Assembly (NCBI RefSeq): GCF_009363115.1 | Contig: NZ_CP045298.1 | Coordinates: 5,329,501 to 5,393,500 of the forward strand | Source: Paenibacillus brasilensis | GTDB taxonomy: Bacteria; Bacillota; Bacilli; Paenibacillales; Paenibacillaceae | DNA: 64,000 nt | Direction: 5' to 3' | Part shown: positions 16,669 through 26,074 of the stretch, in pieces | How positions within the stretch are numbered: the stretch's first letter is position 1 | How the letters are laid out: every line of letters starts with the position of its first letter | Program-made: the position numbers and the translations under genes | The notes under the pieces: model-generated | Told to the model about the DNA's origin: nothing | The model's database searches: none | Seen by the model: only the letters and a program-made list of their open reading frames with translations

Positions 16669-17223
16669 CTATTCTACTTGATACTCATTTGCTATACGAA
16701 AATTCCGTATGTCGTTGTTTCCTATGTTGGTAAGTACTATTACAGGACTCGCCCGTTCATCTCCTGTAGAAATAACTGACACTGTTTGTGGAGACTGTGT
16801 GATAATTACCTCTTTTATGTTCTCCTCCGACTCTGGAAACGGATGCTCACCCATCTTAATCGGGATAGTCAGCTCTCCATCCCAAAGTATTTTTTCAATG
16901 TCCAAGGTTCCTGCGTACCGTCCTATATACCTTCTTCCCGGCAAATCAGAAAATGTGAATACGATATCCCCTTTTTTGGCATTAAAAAGAGCCGCCACTT
17001 GGGCGACTCTCCTATGGTAATCAAGGGTTGTATCATCTGCCATGATGACGCATTCGAGATTGATTAACCGTGCTCCATAAGTGCTGCCAAAATCCAACTC
17101 TCCATCCCTCTCAGCTATCTCAAGGCTATGGTCTTTTGTCGGCGGTAACACAGGTATATTGTGAGTTTTAAGCCCTAATCCAATGGATTTAAAGGACTTA
17201 CCATCGACAGTAGCATCAATCAT
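16669..17223 (-). CDS. distal tail protein (Dit), apparently short
   Basis: A 184-residue protein of the siphovirus distal tail family: KSFKSIGLGLKTHNIPVLPPTKDHSLEIAERDGELDFGSTYG, INLECVIMADDTTLDYHRRVAQVAALFNAKKGDIVFTF, and RYIGRYAGTLDIEKILWDGELTIPIKMGEHPF. Dit forms the hexameric hub joining tape-measure tail to the tip. It ends at SPVIVLTNIGNNDIRNFRIANEYQVE, where longer relatives continue into a C-terminal sandwich. A domain of that kind is encoded separately at 12626-13255. It directly follows the tape-measure gene (stop at 17224). Confidence 0.8.
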   Translation of the reverse strand: MIDATVDGKSFKSIGLGLKTHNIPVLPPTKDHSLEIAERDGELDFGSTYGARLINLECVIMADDTTLDYHRRVAQVAALFNAKKGDIVFTFSDLPGRRYIGRYAGTLDIEKILWDGELTIPIKMGEHPFPESEENIKEVIITQSPQTVSVISTGDERASPVIVLTNIGNNDIRNFRIANEYQVE

Positions 17224-20200
17224 TTAGGATTTACCTCCCCTCGCTTGCAACCTCCGCACCAGGTTATCTCGTTCGGTCCAGAAAACCTTTGCTGCCGATT
17301 CGTCTTCAATATAAGTATCGCCAGTTTTTATTACGAACTGGTTGCTGATTTGCTGCGGATTTGAACCGCCCGAAGCCATTGGCATAGAGAAGTCTGGCAT
17401 GGAGAAATTAAGCGCTGGCATTTTGAAATTGATAATTTTGAACAAGTTGCTTTGCTGTTGATCATTTAGATACATTTCTCCAGCCCGAGCTATTACTGGA
17501 ACCTCTGCACCTCGGTCCCCTTCGACAACGCCACCTGAATGGAATTTTTGAAGCTTTCCTGTATCCTTTTTAATGCCATACTTATTCCGCAGAGCAGCAT
17601 TTTCCTCATGCAGTTTTGCTTTGTCGGCGGTGCCTGCCGAGTACCATTTATCTATGTTGGAATTGTATCGTGCCAGATCGCTGTCCTTTTCAGAGATTGA
17701 GGAACCTGTATCCAAAGAAGCAGACAACGAGGTTGCATTAATCTCGGCCATCTTCATCTGATAGTCAGCGATAAACTGATCTAATTGTCGCAAAATTTCC
17801 GCGTTCTTCTCAGATTCCTTACTGATTTGCGTGTTTTTTAGATCTTCGGCCTTGGATTCAACACCATCTGAATACTCATCATATCTCTCGGCTAGCTGAT
17901 CATAATGCTGCTTGGCAGCTTCAATCTGGTCATTGTAATCCTTTTCTCGCTCAGTCTTCTCATCTTGAAGCTTTTTCTTTTGATCCTCCAAGCCACGCTT
18001 CGCCAGCGCCCGGTTATGTTCCCGTTGCATATCCTCAATGTCTTTTTCAGTCTGCTTACGTTCGGCAATGCCTTCAGGACCGACAGCAGATTGTAACAGG
18101 GCAAGACGAGCTTGCTTCTCCGCCATAGCACGATCATAATCCTCGTCTTCATTAGCTGTCTGCATTTTGGCAAGCAAGTCGTCTATGGCCTTAATTTTAG
18201 CGTCCTGAGCCTCGATAAAAGCATCCCGTTCTGCCTCGATACGCTTTACTTCCTCATCCCGAGTCTTTTCAAGCGCTTCCTTTTCCTTCTTGGCAGCTTC
18301 AGCAGTAGCCTTCCTCTGGTCCTCCAATAGTTGCTTCTTCAAATCATGGACCTGTACATCAATCTCTATCCGCTGTTCTGATCCTTCTTTATAAAGAGCC
18401 TGCATTTTTGTCCATAAATTGAGCTGATCGGAAACAGATACGGCTTCCATACTCTTTTGGTAATTGATTCTTTTTTGGAAGTCGGATAGGAACTCATCTT
18501 CCAGAGCTTTACGTTTCTCATAAATCTTCTGTTGCAATTCAAAACTTTGTTCGGCGGTACGATCCTTTGCTTTACTCATACGCATATAAGCGTCATATTC
18601 CATTTTGAGGATATCAATTTGGGTTTGCCCTGCCATTTCCATTTTGGAAGTTTCTTTATCAATCCATTTTTCCGAGTTTTGGTATCGAAGCTCGTTATAC
18701 TTCACGGTCAGATCATAAATTTGCTTTTGGATTTCACGCCTATTTGCTGGTAGCAAGTAAGATTTAGATTGTTCCTTCTTGTAAAAATCCAGGCTGGTTT
18801 TAACCATCTCGATTTCCTGTTTATTGGCCTGCCGCATGCGCTCGGTTCTTCGTTCAAGATTCTCGACATCTTCCTGAAATCTGGAATCATTCAGTTTATG
18901 AACATCTCGACTCCATTGCTTCATTGCGTCCTTATCTTCCGATAGGTACTGCTTATGTCGCTGAGCCAATCGTTTGTATCCAGCAATTTGCTGGTCTACA
19001 GACCATTCATTTCGTTCAGCGATGTACTTAAAATTATCAAGTTCGTTATCATAACTATCTTTTCGTGCCGCAGATGCGTCCTTAGCTGCTTTTTTAGCTG
19101 CACGTTCCGCATCGCTCTTTCCTTTTTTGCCCCCGCTTCCCTTCGATTTTTTTGAACCAGAAGAACTCACACCAAATTTAGGATCATTATATAGCTTGGT
19201 TAAAGCATTAATCTGAGTGTCATACTGTTTCATATCTTTCTCGTATCCGCTATATATCTCGCCTATATCTTTTTTGCTTTGCTCCATGTTTTTCTTATCT
19301 TGGTTTAACTGGTTCTGAAAAGGAGTACTTAGGAAAGATTTTACTCCAGTCATATTGTTTAGTTCTTTTTGTTTATTAAAAACGTCTAGTGAACTTTGAG
19401 CCATAACTCCATTCAATCTAGCTTTTAACTCAGCAAGACTTTTAATCGCTCCAGCCTCTTTGATGTAAACTGCGATACGATCATCAGACTCAAGTTTTGT
19501 ACTTAAACTGGACGCTTTTTCAGACTTTAGATCATCTATAGCCTTTTGTATTTTAGCTTTACGAACAACTTCGAGTGCATTCTTTTCGAAAGCCCATCCC
19601 TCAGATGTTTTGTAAATCTCCGAAGCTAATTGAGGGTATTTGATGATTAACTCTGCCGCAGCTTCGGCGTTCATGGACTGTTTATTGGCAAGATCATTTA
19701 AAACAGTGTTCATCTCAGAAATAGCCTTGCCGTTACCCTGAATCTGCTCTCTTAAATCGGCAAGAGCTTCCTCCTGTGATTTAACGCTTTCGGTTGCTGT
19801 TCCAGCTTTCCCAGCAAATTGGTCAGTTTCAATAGTTGCTTGGCCTAAAGCTACTCCTACTTCTGTTACAGATAAAGTGAGTTTGTTATTCTCTTGTTCT
19901 AACGTTTTTATTTTTTCTTCTAACTTCGCAGCATCTTCCTTAAATTCGCCTGTCCCTAAAAAATTTCCAATTGGATTAGCAATGATCTTTTTTACTCGTT
20001 CCAGTTCTTTTGTAGCTTCTGTGATTTCATTTATTTTTTGTTTTTGTTGTTCGATTAATTGCGCTTGCTGATCTTTCAATACATTTTTCCGGGCTTCATT
20101 CTGCTTCTCGATGAGTTTGTTCAAGGCATCAACTTGCACCTGCACAGCTTCATCGGTATAACCAGCAGCTTCAAGTTGTTTGGCTCCCTCTTTTCCAAGA

Positions 20201-22638
20201 GTGATGACCAGCGCTTTAGAAACCTCTTCGAGTTGTTTTTTTACTTTTGTTTCCTTTTCTACTGAACCACTGCTTTGTTTTAACGACTGTTCAAGAGAAC
20301 GATGTGCATTAGCCAATTTCGGTAACAATTCTATCTGTCGTTGGTACTGGCTAACCATTTGTTGTGATGCTGATTCCTGATCCTTTAAGTTTTGAATCCG
20401 ATCCCTCGCAGCCTTTTCTTCCTTACCACTATTCATCGCTACAAGCGCTATTGCGCCAACAAGTAAGCTCAATCCTGCTGTAGCGGCTGCTGTTGTGACG
20501 GTTGCCGTTGCTTGGGCGACAGACAATGATTTCGTAGCAACTGTAGCTCCCTCGGTTGCTACCGTTAAAGCTCCTTGTGCTACTGTAGCTCCTTCGGTAG
20601 CGGCAACTCTCTGAACTGTTGAAAGAGTTGCTCCTTGTGAGGAAACAATATTAACGTTGTTAGCTATCGTATTAGCGCCGATAGCAGCGGTTTCCGCTGC
20701 CTTCGCTGTGGTTAACACTTTCACAGCAGCAATTACATTCATGATCGGACCGCTTAGAGCTTTATAAGCAAGCAGTAGCCCACCGATAGCAGCCGTTCCC
20801 TCAAACACGCCAGAAGGTACTTTTGTAAGCCCGATCAGCAATTGGTCAATAGTGTCCAGTACATTCTTGATCATGCGCCGTAGTCCATCATCACCAGCGT
20901 TATTGAATATTTCCAGTAAAGAAGCCTTAGTTTGCGCCGCTTTACGCTGAATGGTATCCATCTGGACTTTAAGATACTCCATTGTGGAGCCTGTAGATCC
21001 GATGGATGCTGCTGTACCGAGCAAAATGTCCCCAGCATTCAGAGAAGCGGCTAATTTAGCGTATTGGTACACACCGCGCGAGATATCTGCATAGGACTTT
21101 GTGAGGTCATAATTCTTGTCAATCACTTTCGTCGACAAGTCCAACAAAATATCTTCGGCTTTTCTCCATTGCTCTGTGCCATTTACAACTTCTTTTGTTT
21201 GAACGCCTAATCTTTCAATCTCTGCAACCGCTTTATTTGTGCGGATCGTACCCAGTACCGTCTTCCACATGTTGCCCAGGTTCTCTCCGCTCAGTGCCGT
21301 ATTACGTACACCGGCTGAAATAAGACCATTCATGAAGTCAAAACTTACGCCTGTTTCGGCGGCGATCTTACCTGTACGCTCGAAGGCTGCTCCCAGGTCC
21401 CTAGCCGGTGCCATGGTATCATGGGCAACCTTTGACCAAGAATCCAAAACACGTCCACCAAGTACCATGGCATCATTGCTGTCCTTAATCTGTACACCGT
21501 ACTGAGCAAAGGTAGACTCCATAGATTTCGTAGCGTCTTCCAAGGATACAAGGTCAACGGTGCTGAGCATTGTGGATTTACGCACCATTTCCTGAACAAC
21601 GCCTGCATCCTTATACATCCGACCCCAAAGTCGAGCCGATTCGGTAACGTCCATGATTTCAGATCCAAGATCATGAGCCGTCCGGATAAACTTGGTTGTC
21701 TCGTCGTGCAGCTTCTCGGTGTTCATAACCATTTCCTTGGTGCCTTCGTTGTACTCAAGGAAATAATGTTCATTCGTTTGCACGTAGCCTGCCATATTGG
21801 ATTCAATTCCGACTAATCCCTGTTCAAGGGCTTCCTGTGTTTTATGCATAGCTGCATACGCTGTATTAAATACCAGGGCATGTGTAGCCATATCTCCTAC
21901 TCGGCTAATCCAGTTAGGAGTTGTATTAAAAGTCTGCTTCATTTGCGCTTCGGTTTGGCTCAAAGAGCGCCGGATCTTCTGTTCTTCCTGAATGACTTTC
22001 TCACGGACTTGTGCCTCTTTTTGCTCCCTGGCACGTAATGCATTCACCCAAAACTTTTCGTAGTCCTGTGCGTTCTTACGTGCCTGCTGTGCTTCTTTCT
22101 CTGCCAGTTGAGATATCTTCATCCGTATGGACTGTTCTTCCATTAAGACACGTTCACGCGTCCTGTCGTCAGTCCCAGCCCCTGAAACCTTTGCCGATCT
22201 CTGACCCGTCAATGAAGCTTTATTCTGCAAAGCCTCCATACGCTTCAGGTGTTCACGTTCCTGCTGCTCTATCGCGTCTTCGCGCTTTTTGACAATGGCT
22301 TGTTGCGCCCTAAGCTTCTCATCAGTGATTTTATTAACCTGATCTAATTGATTCTTTCGGGCTGTATTCAATTCGGCTTGCGCGGTTCGCTGTTTAACAA
22401 GAGCTTCGGATTCAGCAAGGATCTTCTTTCTTCTATCTTCTGCGCTCAAAGCGAACTTATCTGCGCTGCTGGCTAAAGATTTAAAATTCTTCTCGCTAAG
22501 CCCCAGTTCGGAATTTAGAACTTTAAAGGATTCTGCATTCGCCCTTGCCCCGTTATCTATAGCCTTGAAAGCAGGCAAAATCTTGGTTGTATCCAAGCTT
22601 ATCCGCGCGCCCACTACATCTTTACTCAAATCTGCCAC
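17224..22638 (-). CDS. tail tape-measure protein
   Basis: An 1804-residue protein with tape-measure composition: a long N-terminal coiled coil (about 60-230), a central conserved TMP core (ALVFNTAYAAMHKTQEALEQGLVGIESNM..., ARLWGRMYKDAGV..., GLISAGVRNTALSGENLGNMWKTVL), hydrophobic segments near 620 and 720-750, then a second long Lys/Glu/Gln coiled coil (about 1190-1680). It sets tail length; the usual 1.5 Angstrom per residue would give a tail near 270 nm (inference). I start it at the GTG at 22636-22638 (GTG-GCA), because GAGAGG is well spaced for it; a GTG three codons upstream overlaps the ribosome site. Confidence 0.9.
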   Translation of the reverse strand: MADLSKDVVGARISLDTTKILPAFKAIDNGARANAESFKVLNSELGLSEKNFKSLASSADKFALSAEDRRKKILAESEALVKQRTAQAELNTARKNQLDQVNKITDEKLRAQQAIVKKREDAIEQQEREHLKRMEALQNKASLTGQRSAKVSGAGTDDRTRERVLMEEQSIRMKISQLAEKEAQQARKNAQDYEKFWVNALRAREQKEAQVREKVIQEEQKIRRSLSQTEAQMKQTFNTTPNWISRVGDMATHALVFNTAYAAMHKTQEALEQGLVGIESNMAGYVQTNEHYFLEYNEGTKEMVMNTEKLHDETTKFIRTAHDLGSEIMDVTESARLWGRMYKDAGVVQEMVRKSTMLSTVDLVSLEDATKSMESTFAQYGVQIKDSNDAMVLGGRVLDSWSKVAHDTMAPARDLGAAFERTGKIAAETGVSFDFMNGLISAGVRNTALSGENLGNMWKTVLGTIRTNKAVAEIERLGVQTKEVVNGTEQWRKAEDILLDLSTKVIDKNYDLTKSYADISRGVYQYAKLAASLNAGDILLGTAASIGSTGSTMEYLKVQMDTIQRKAAQTKASLLEIFNNAGDDGLRRMIKNVLDTIDQLLIGLTKVPSGVFEGTAAIGGLLLAYKALSGPIMNVIAAVKVLTTAKAAETAAIGANTIANNVNIVSSQGATLSTVQRVAATEGATVAQGALTVATEGATVATKSLSVAQATATVTTAAATAGLSLLVGAIALVAMNSGKEEKAARDRIQNLKDQESASQQMVSQYQRQIELLPKLANAHRSLEQSLKQSSGSVEKETKVKKQLEEVSKALVITLGKEGAKQLEAAGYTDEAVQVQVDALNKLIEKQNEARKNVLKDQQAQLIEQQKQKINEITEATKELERVKKIIANPIGNFLGTGEFKEDAAKLEEKIKTLEQENNKLTLSVTEVGVALGQATIETDQFAGKAGTATESVKSQEEALADLREQIQGNGKAISEMNTVLNDLANKQSMNAEAAAELIIKYPQLASEIYKTSEGWAFEKNALEVVRKAKIQKAIDDLKSEKASSLSTKLESDDRIAVYIKEAGAIKSLAELKARLNGVMAQSSLDVFNKQKELNNMTGVKSFLSTPFQNQLNQDKKNMEQSKKDIGEIYSGYEKDMKQYDTQINALTKLYNDPKFGVSSSGSKKSKGSGGKKGKSDAERAAKKAAKDASAARKDSYDNELDNFKYIAERNEWSVDQQIAGYKRLAQRHKQYLSEDKDAMKQWSRDVHKLNDSRFQEDVENLERRTERMRQANKQEIEMVKTSLDFYKKEQSKSYLLPANRREIQKQIYDLTVKYNELRYQNSEKWIDKETSKMEMAGQTQIDILKMEYDAYMRMSKAKDRTAEQSFELQQKIYEKRKALEDEFLSDFQKRINYQKSMEAVSVSDQLNLWTKMQALYKEGSEQRIEIDVQVHDLKKQLLEDQRKATAEAAKKEKEALEKTRDEEVKRIEAERDAFIEAQDAKIKAIDDLLAKMQTANEDEDYDRAMAEKQARLALLQSAVGPEGIAERKQTEKDIEDMQREHNRALAKRGLEDQKKKLQDEKTEREKDYNDQIEAAKQHYDQLAERYDEYSDGVESKAEDLKNTQISKESEKNAEILRQLDQFIADYQMKMAEINATSLSASLDTGSSISEKDSDLARYNSNIDKWYSAGTADKAKLHEENAALRNKYGIKKDTGKLQKFHSGGVVEGDRGAEVPVIARAGEMYLNDQQQSNLFKIINFKMPALNFSMPDFSMPMASGGSNPQQISNQFVIKTGDTYIEDESAAKVFWTERDNLVRRLQARGGKS

Positions 22639-22660
22639 TTTGCTCACCTCTCATATGGTT

Positions 22661-22676
22661 CAGGAAACTTTTCCTG
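22661..22676. repeat. dispersed palindrome, copy 3
   Basis: CAGGAAACTTTTCCTG lies between the chaperone terminator and the tape-measure ribosome site, 22 bases upstream of the tape-measure start. Confidence 0.85.
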
Positions 22677-22686
22677 CCCTGAATAC

Positions 22687-22724
22687 AGAAAAAGAGGCAT
22701 CCTGCATAATTGCGGATGCCTCTT
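22687..22724 (-). terminator. terminator between tail chaperone and tape measure
   Basis: On the minus strand AAGAGGCATCC ... GGATGCCTCTT plus TTTTC forms an 11-bp stem. It lies inside what should be one late transcript, so it probably lowers rather than abolishes tape-measure transcription, or an antitermination system overrides it. Confidence 0.75.
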
Positions 22725-22738
22725 AAAACAATGATATT

Positions 22739-23029
22739 TTACTTGGCGAAGAAACCAAGATCAGATAACGTCTTGACCTTCTTTGGCTTTTTGTTTTCCA
22801 CATTGCCACCGTGAAGAATAATTTCAAATTCCCGGTTTCTGTTCTTGGCTTTCATGAGCGCTCTAATCTTTGGTATGGTCATATTAGGCCATTCTGAATC
22901 AGAAATACCATTACTCACGCATAAAGCCCAAAGTTCTATCCAGTCCGTTTCCTGATCATCCTCAGGAATCTCTTGGTCTTCTTCGTCGTCAGGCTCATAA
23001 TCTTCATCAGGCGGAAACGACTCCTTATA
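22739..23029 (-). CDS. tail assembly chaperone, frameshift extension (T-like part)
   Basis: An open frame of 96 codons, +1 relative to the upstream chaperone gene. It reads YKESFPPDEDYEPDDEEDQEIPEDD, then ELWALCVSNGISDSEWPNMTIPKIRALMKAKNR..., and ends KTLSDLGFFAK. It has no usable start codon near its 5' end, although its product looks real. It is best expressed by a ribosome slip at CGA-TTT-CTA-TAA (tRNA-Phe moving from TTT to TTC at 23030-23033). That gives a 207-residue G-T-like fusion. Its place directly upstream of the tape measure is where lambda-type GT proteins lie. Confidence 0.7.
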   Translation of the reverse strand, partial: YKESFPPDEDYEPDDEEDQEIPEDDQETDWIELWALCVSNGISDSEWPNMTIPKIRALMKAKNRNREFEIILHGGNVENKKPKKVKTLSDLGFFAK

Positions 23030-23363
23030 GAAATCGTTCCAAGAGTCCGTCCAACTTCTTAATGCCCTCTTCGTCTACTTTCTCGTATTCTTCCTCCGCC
23101 AGTCCTTCTACCAACACAAGATTAAAGGCTTCCTTATGCAATGCCTCAACTTTAGGCCAATCGACCTCGGCCCGTTCTTTTGTAGCTTCCCATTTCTCAC
23201 GACCGATTGAAAAAGAAAATTTATATTCATTTCCGCTCATGAGTTGTCGTACTTGACGGATCAAAGCGATAGTTCCGATTTTTACATGCTTTACAATTCC
23301 TTCACCAAGCGTGATTTCATCTCCGATATTAAGCGTTTTATCCAACTGTTTGTCTGTACTCAT
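23025..23363 (-). CDS. tail assembly chaperone (G-like)
   Basis: A 112-residue protein (DKQLDKTLNIGDEITLGEGIVKHVKIGTIALIRQVRQLMSG..., FSFSIGREKWEATKERAEVDW) encoded between tail tube and tape measure, the standard position of the chaperone that coats the tape measure during tail assembly. GAGGAGG precedes the ATG. Its end overlaps the +1-frame extension, so two products are expected: the short form and a minor longer form. Confidence 0.75.
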   Translation of the reverse strand: MSTDKQLDKTLNIGDEITLGEGIVKHVKIGTIALIRQVRQLMSGNEYKFSFSIGREKWEATKERAEVDWPKVEALHKEAFNLVLVEGLAEEEYEKVDEEGIKKLDGLLERFL

Positions 23364-23388
23364 TAAATTTCCTCCTCAATGTATGTAA

Positions 23389-23425
23389 CCCCCCTACCTT
23401 TAGCGGTAGAGGGCTATGTTTTTTT
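23389..23425 (+). terminator. hairpin with T-run on the plus strand
   Basis: CCCCCCTACC-TTTAGC-GGTAGAGGG followed by CTATGTTTTTTT reads as a terminator on the plus strand, although no plus-strand gene lies before it. On the minus strand the same stem lacks a T-run and may act as an mRNA-end or processing hairpin between tube and chaperone genes. Confidence 0.5.
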
Positions 23426-23427
23426 AT

Positions 23428-24216
23428 TTAGATACCAAAGATCAATTCAGCAGCATATCCTTCTGGATTATCAGGGGTGATGTCCGGTTCCATGATTTCC
23501 AACGCCAATGAGTTACTAGTTGGTTTTTTACGTTCTTGAGATACGTCCAATGTACCTCCGCCTAGCGCTTTCCAAATTGTCAATTGGCAAGGTACCTCCC
23601 CGCCATTTCGGTCATCAGTCAATGAGAAACGGTGAACAAATTTAAACGGCTTCGGACGGCGCTTACCACTCAATCCGCTTCGTGTGCCATTCTCTTTTGT
23701 CCATTTAAATGTAATAATAATCAACTTGTTGTCATTCGCTGTGTCGGATGTGATCTTACCGTCGGCAGAAATAACGTACTGCTCTGCTGTTGGTGTGGTT
23801 GCCACACGCGTTAGTTCCGTAAGTTTTCCTGTATCTGTATCTTTCAAGTAAACTTTTTCGCTAAGGGAAACTAAAGTCCCGCCGAATTTCGAAAGAGCTT
23901 TGATCTTATAACCGTTCGTTACATCTAAGAATCCTTGCTCTGTCTCATCAAACGTAACTGCTCCCTTTTCTGACTCTGCGCCCTGAGACAATTCAGCCAA
24001 AATATCTGAGTAACGGGGAATTTCGATACTGGCTTTGTCAGCCAGATCCTTCGCTGTGTAGTGGAATGCATAGCCACTATCTCCACCCATGACTTTGTCC
24101 CAATCAAATTGGAGTTGAAGCGTTACCTTTGTGATTTTGTCATCCAAAAATTTAAGTTTTCCTCCCGGCTCGTACACCTGGATAGTGCCTACTCCATCAA
24201 AAACTAATGGTTCCAT
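23428..24216 (-). CDS. major tail (tube) protein
   Basis: A 262-residue protein with the beta-rich profile of siphovirus tail tube subunits (LVFDGVGTIQVYEPGGKLKFLDDKITKVTLQLQFDWDKVMGGDSGYAFHY..., SIEIPRYSDILAELSQGAE, FGGTLVSLSEKVYLKDTDTGKLTE). It polymerises around the tape measure. The position between the tail-terminator-like genes and the chaperone supports the call. Confidence 0.8.
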   Translation of the reverse strand: MEPLVFDGVGTIQVYEPGGKLKFLDDKITKVTLQLQFDWDKVMGGDSGYAFHYTAKDLADKASIEIPRYSDILAELSQGAESEKGAVTFDETEQGFLDVTNGYKIKALSKFGGTLVSLSEKVYLKDTDTGKLTELTRVATTPTAEQYVISADGKITSDTANDNKLIIITFKWTKENGTRSGLSGKRRPKPFKFVHRFSLTDDRNGGEVPCQLTIWKALGGGTLDVSQERKKPTSNSLALEIMEPDITPDNPEGYAAELIFGI

Positions 24217-24260
24217 GATTCATCCTCCTCATTTGTGAAAACAAAAAATAACCAGCCAGA

Positions 24261-24473
24261 TTATTTGACCAGTTCCCATAAGCGGTTATCTATTTCGTTG
24301 ATGCGCCGATATTCATCGGTGTCGCTGTAACCCTGAATCTGCTCCAAGTTACCCATGATGCCCAGTTTTTTAGCAAGGTTGACCTTCTCCGAAATTAGTT
24401 TGTCCAACTCTGGCAATGGTTTTTCGATATTAACCTGCGCTACCGCTGGTTGTTGAGCTACTTCATCAGCCAT
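24261..24473 (-). CDS. small phage head-tail region protein
   Basis: A 70-residue hydrophilic protein (MADEVAQQPAVAQVN..., NEIDNRLWELVK). The ATG at 24471-24473 has GAGG eight bases upstream; a GTG three codons earlier overlaps that site. Unrecognised. Its position between tail terminator and tube genes is conserved for small accessory proteins in related phages only by analogy. Confidence 0.55.
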   Translation of the reverse strand: MADEVAQQPAVAQVNIEKPLPELDKLISEKVNLAKKLGIMGNLEQIQGYSDTDEYRRINEIDNRLWELVK

Positions 24474-24483
24474 TATTCTCACC

Positions 24484-24918
24484 TCAATTCATTCTCAAGT
24501 AATCAACATCAAAAATTGCCTTATAGCCCTTTGCACCCTGTATGCCTGTTGCAAAATCAGAGTCATAAGCCAGCACACAAAGATAAGACATAAATTCCTG
24601 TGCAAACAACCTTTTCTCGTGCAAAGTTTTGAATGCTCTTTCGAATAGAAGCTTTGCTTCATATGCCGTCTTACCATAAAAGTCGATACAGAACTTACCT
24701 TCGAATACCAATGGATTAGCTGCGTATCGTCCCGGCATAACGTATTGACAAATATGTGGAACGGTATCCTTGCTGACTGTTATCTCAGGTTCCATGCCTT
24801 TCGTAAATCGCTTCACGACCTCGGCAGATGGCGAAGAAGGAGTAAGCTTCAGCATGGACATAAGCTCTGTATCTGCCTTCAAAGCACTCTGAACAGCGTC
24901 AATTAACTGTAAGCTCAC
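24484..24918 (-). CDS. probable tail terminator protein
   Basis: A 144-residue alpha/beta protein (LIDAVQSALKADTELMSMLKLTP..., HICQYVMPGRYAANPLVFEGKFCIDFYGKTAYEAKLLFERAFKTLHEKR) resembling the SPP1 gp17/lambda U type that caps the tail tube. It overlaps its upstream neighbour by four bases. The family assignment is by pattern and position. Confidence 0.55.
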   Translation of the reverse strand: MSLQLIDAVQSALKADTELMSMLKLTPSSPSAEVVKRFTKGMEPEITVSKDTVPHICQYVMPGRYAANPLVFEGKFCIDFYGKTAYEAKLLFERAFKTLHEKRLFAQEFMSYLCVLAYDSDFATGIQGAKGYKAIFDVDYLRMN

Positions 24919-25493
24919 TCCTTAACCTCCTTGAAGTATCTGTGATACGGAAACTCAGTTATGACATGGCTAATACCGTCCAAGATACGCTTGCGGTTGG
25001 ATTGGATTGCAATACGCAGGAAGTAGGTCGGCGGTGTAGCTTTGAATGACGCATCAATATCGCCGCGTTCCGCCAACTCCTCTAAATCCACTCCAGCATA
25101 GCCCCCGCCTGATTCCTTCACGGTGCCGTCAATTGCCAGGTACTTTCCACGGGAACGACCTACAATAATACGATCACCTTTGGACCTCAGACGGTTCCAC
25201 GCTTCGCTGTTCATGTAGGTTATAAGACCAGGGTTTTGACTACTGTCTGCCATCTTGGAGCCTTTGCCAAACTGTTCAAGCCATGCTTGCCAATAATCCG
25301 CGGTGATATCTCCTGAAATCATTTGATTAGCAAGCACGAACATGTGCATCTCTAAATGATCCCGTACTGCTGGATAATACCGAATACCGCTTTTAGCTGC
25401 CAGCATGACCAGTTTCGTTAGTCCAGTGATTTCTACAACCAACTTATTCTCCAAATCCTTGGTTGCCCGAGCCGCATCATAGCCCGTAATCAT
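24915..25493 (-). CDS. HK97 gp10-like neck/tail-completion protein
   Basis: A 192-residue protein. The N-terminal half is helical (YDAARATKDLENKLVVEITGLTKLVMLAAKSGIRYYPAVRDHLEMHMFVLANQMI) and the C-terminal half basic (YFLRIAIQSNRKRILDGISHVITEFPYHRYFKEV). The order connector, stopper, this gene, terminator matches gp10-type completion proteins. The call rests on position more than on motif. Confidence 0.5.
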   Translation of the reverse strand: MITGYDAARATKDLENKLVVEITGLTKLVMLAAKSGIRYYPAVRDHLEMHMFVLANQMISGDITADYWQAWLEQFGKGSKMADSSQNPGLITYMNSEAWNRLRSKGDRIIVGRSRGKYLAIDGTVKESGGGYAGVDLEELAERGDIDASFKATPPTYFLRIAIQSNRKRILDGISHVITEFPYHRYFKEVKE

Positions 25494-26074
25494 ATCCGGT
25501 CCTCAGATAGTTGCACATGCAGCAGATTTGGATACTTAATCCTATCAACTACATCTACCTGGTATGTCTTCCCGCCCATTACGATTCGGTCAGGAATGGA
25601 AGTACTTGTCTCCTCTGGCCTCTTTACATCAACAATCGTTTGCATCTGCAAAACAAAAACGGTACTCGGTAGTAATCCCGGTTCCTGCTGCCGCAGTTGT
25701 GCTGTGACGTACTGTGCGAAGCAAACAACATTAGCAGCGACCGATGTAAATTCAGCATCGCCCACCGGATTATCGTTTGCATCGTATGCTTGCTGGTATC
25801 TCTGAACCTCGATTAAAGCGTTCGTTTTAATCAGAGAGCAGTACTTGTCCTTCTCAGTTGTTGTACGTAGAGTCTGTACCAAATACGACGATTCGTTCTG
25901 AACTATATCTCCCGGCTTTACAAATGATTTCGAAGAAAACAAACCATTATACATATACTCTTTTCCGATAACCGTTGTGGCTTTCGTTTCCCTAGACAGT
26001 ATAACGACATCGGGCTCACCACTGACAGTACAAGGTGAATGCCTATGAGCGAAGTCTTTAAACATCAGTGACAC
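25490..26074 (-). CDS. probable head closure (stopper) protein
   Basis: A 194-residue beta-rich protein (FKDFAHRHSPCTVSGEPDVVILSRETKATTVIGKEYMYNGLFSSKSFVKPGDIV..., PDRIVMGGKTYQVDVVDRIKYPNLLHVQLSEDRI). It lies second after the head-tail adaptor, where the SPP1 gp16-like stopper is found. ATG codons at positions 1 and 4 are both possible starts. Confidence 0.5.
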   Translation of the reverse strand: MSLMFKDFAHRHSPCTVSGEPDVVILSRETKATTVIGKEYMYNGLFSSKSFVKPGDIVQNESSYLVQTLRTTTEKDKYCSLIKTNALIEVQRYQQAYDANDNPVGDAEFTSVAANVVCFAQYVTAQLRQQEPGLLPSTVFVLQMQTIVDVKRPEETSTSIPDRIVMGGKTYQVDVVDRIKYPNLLHVQLSEDRI

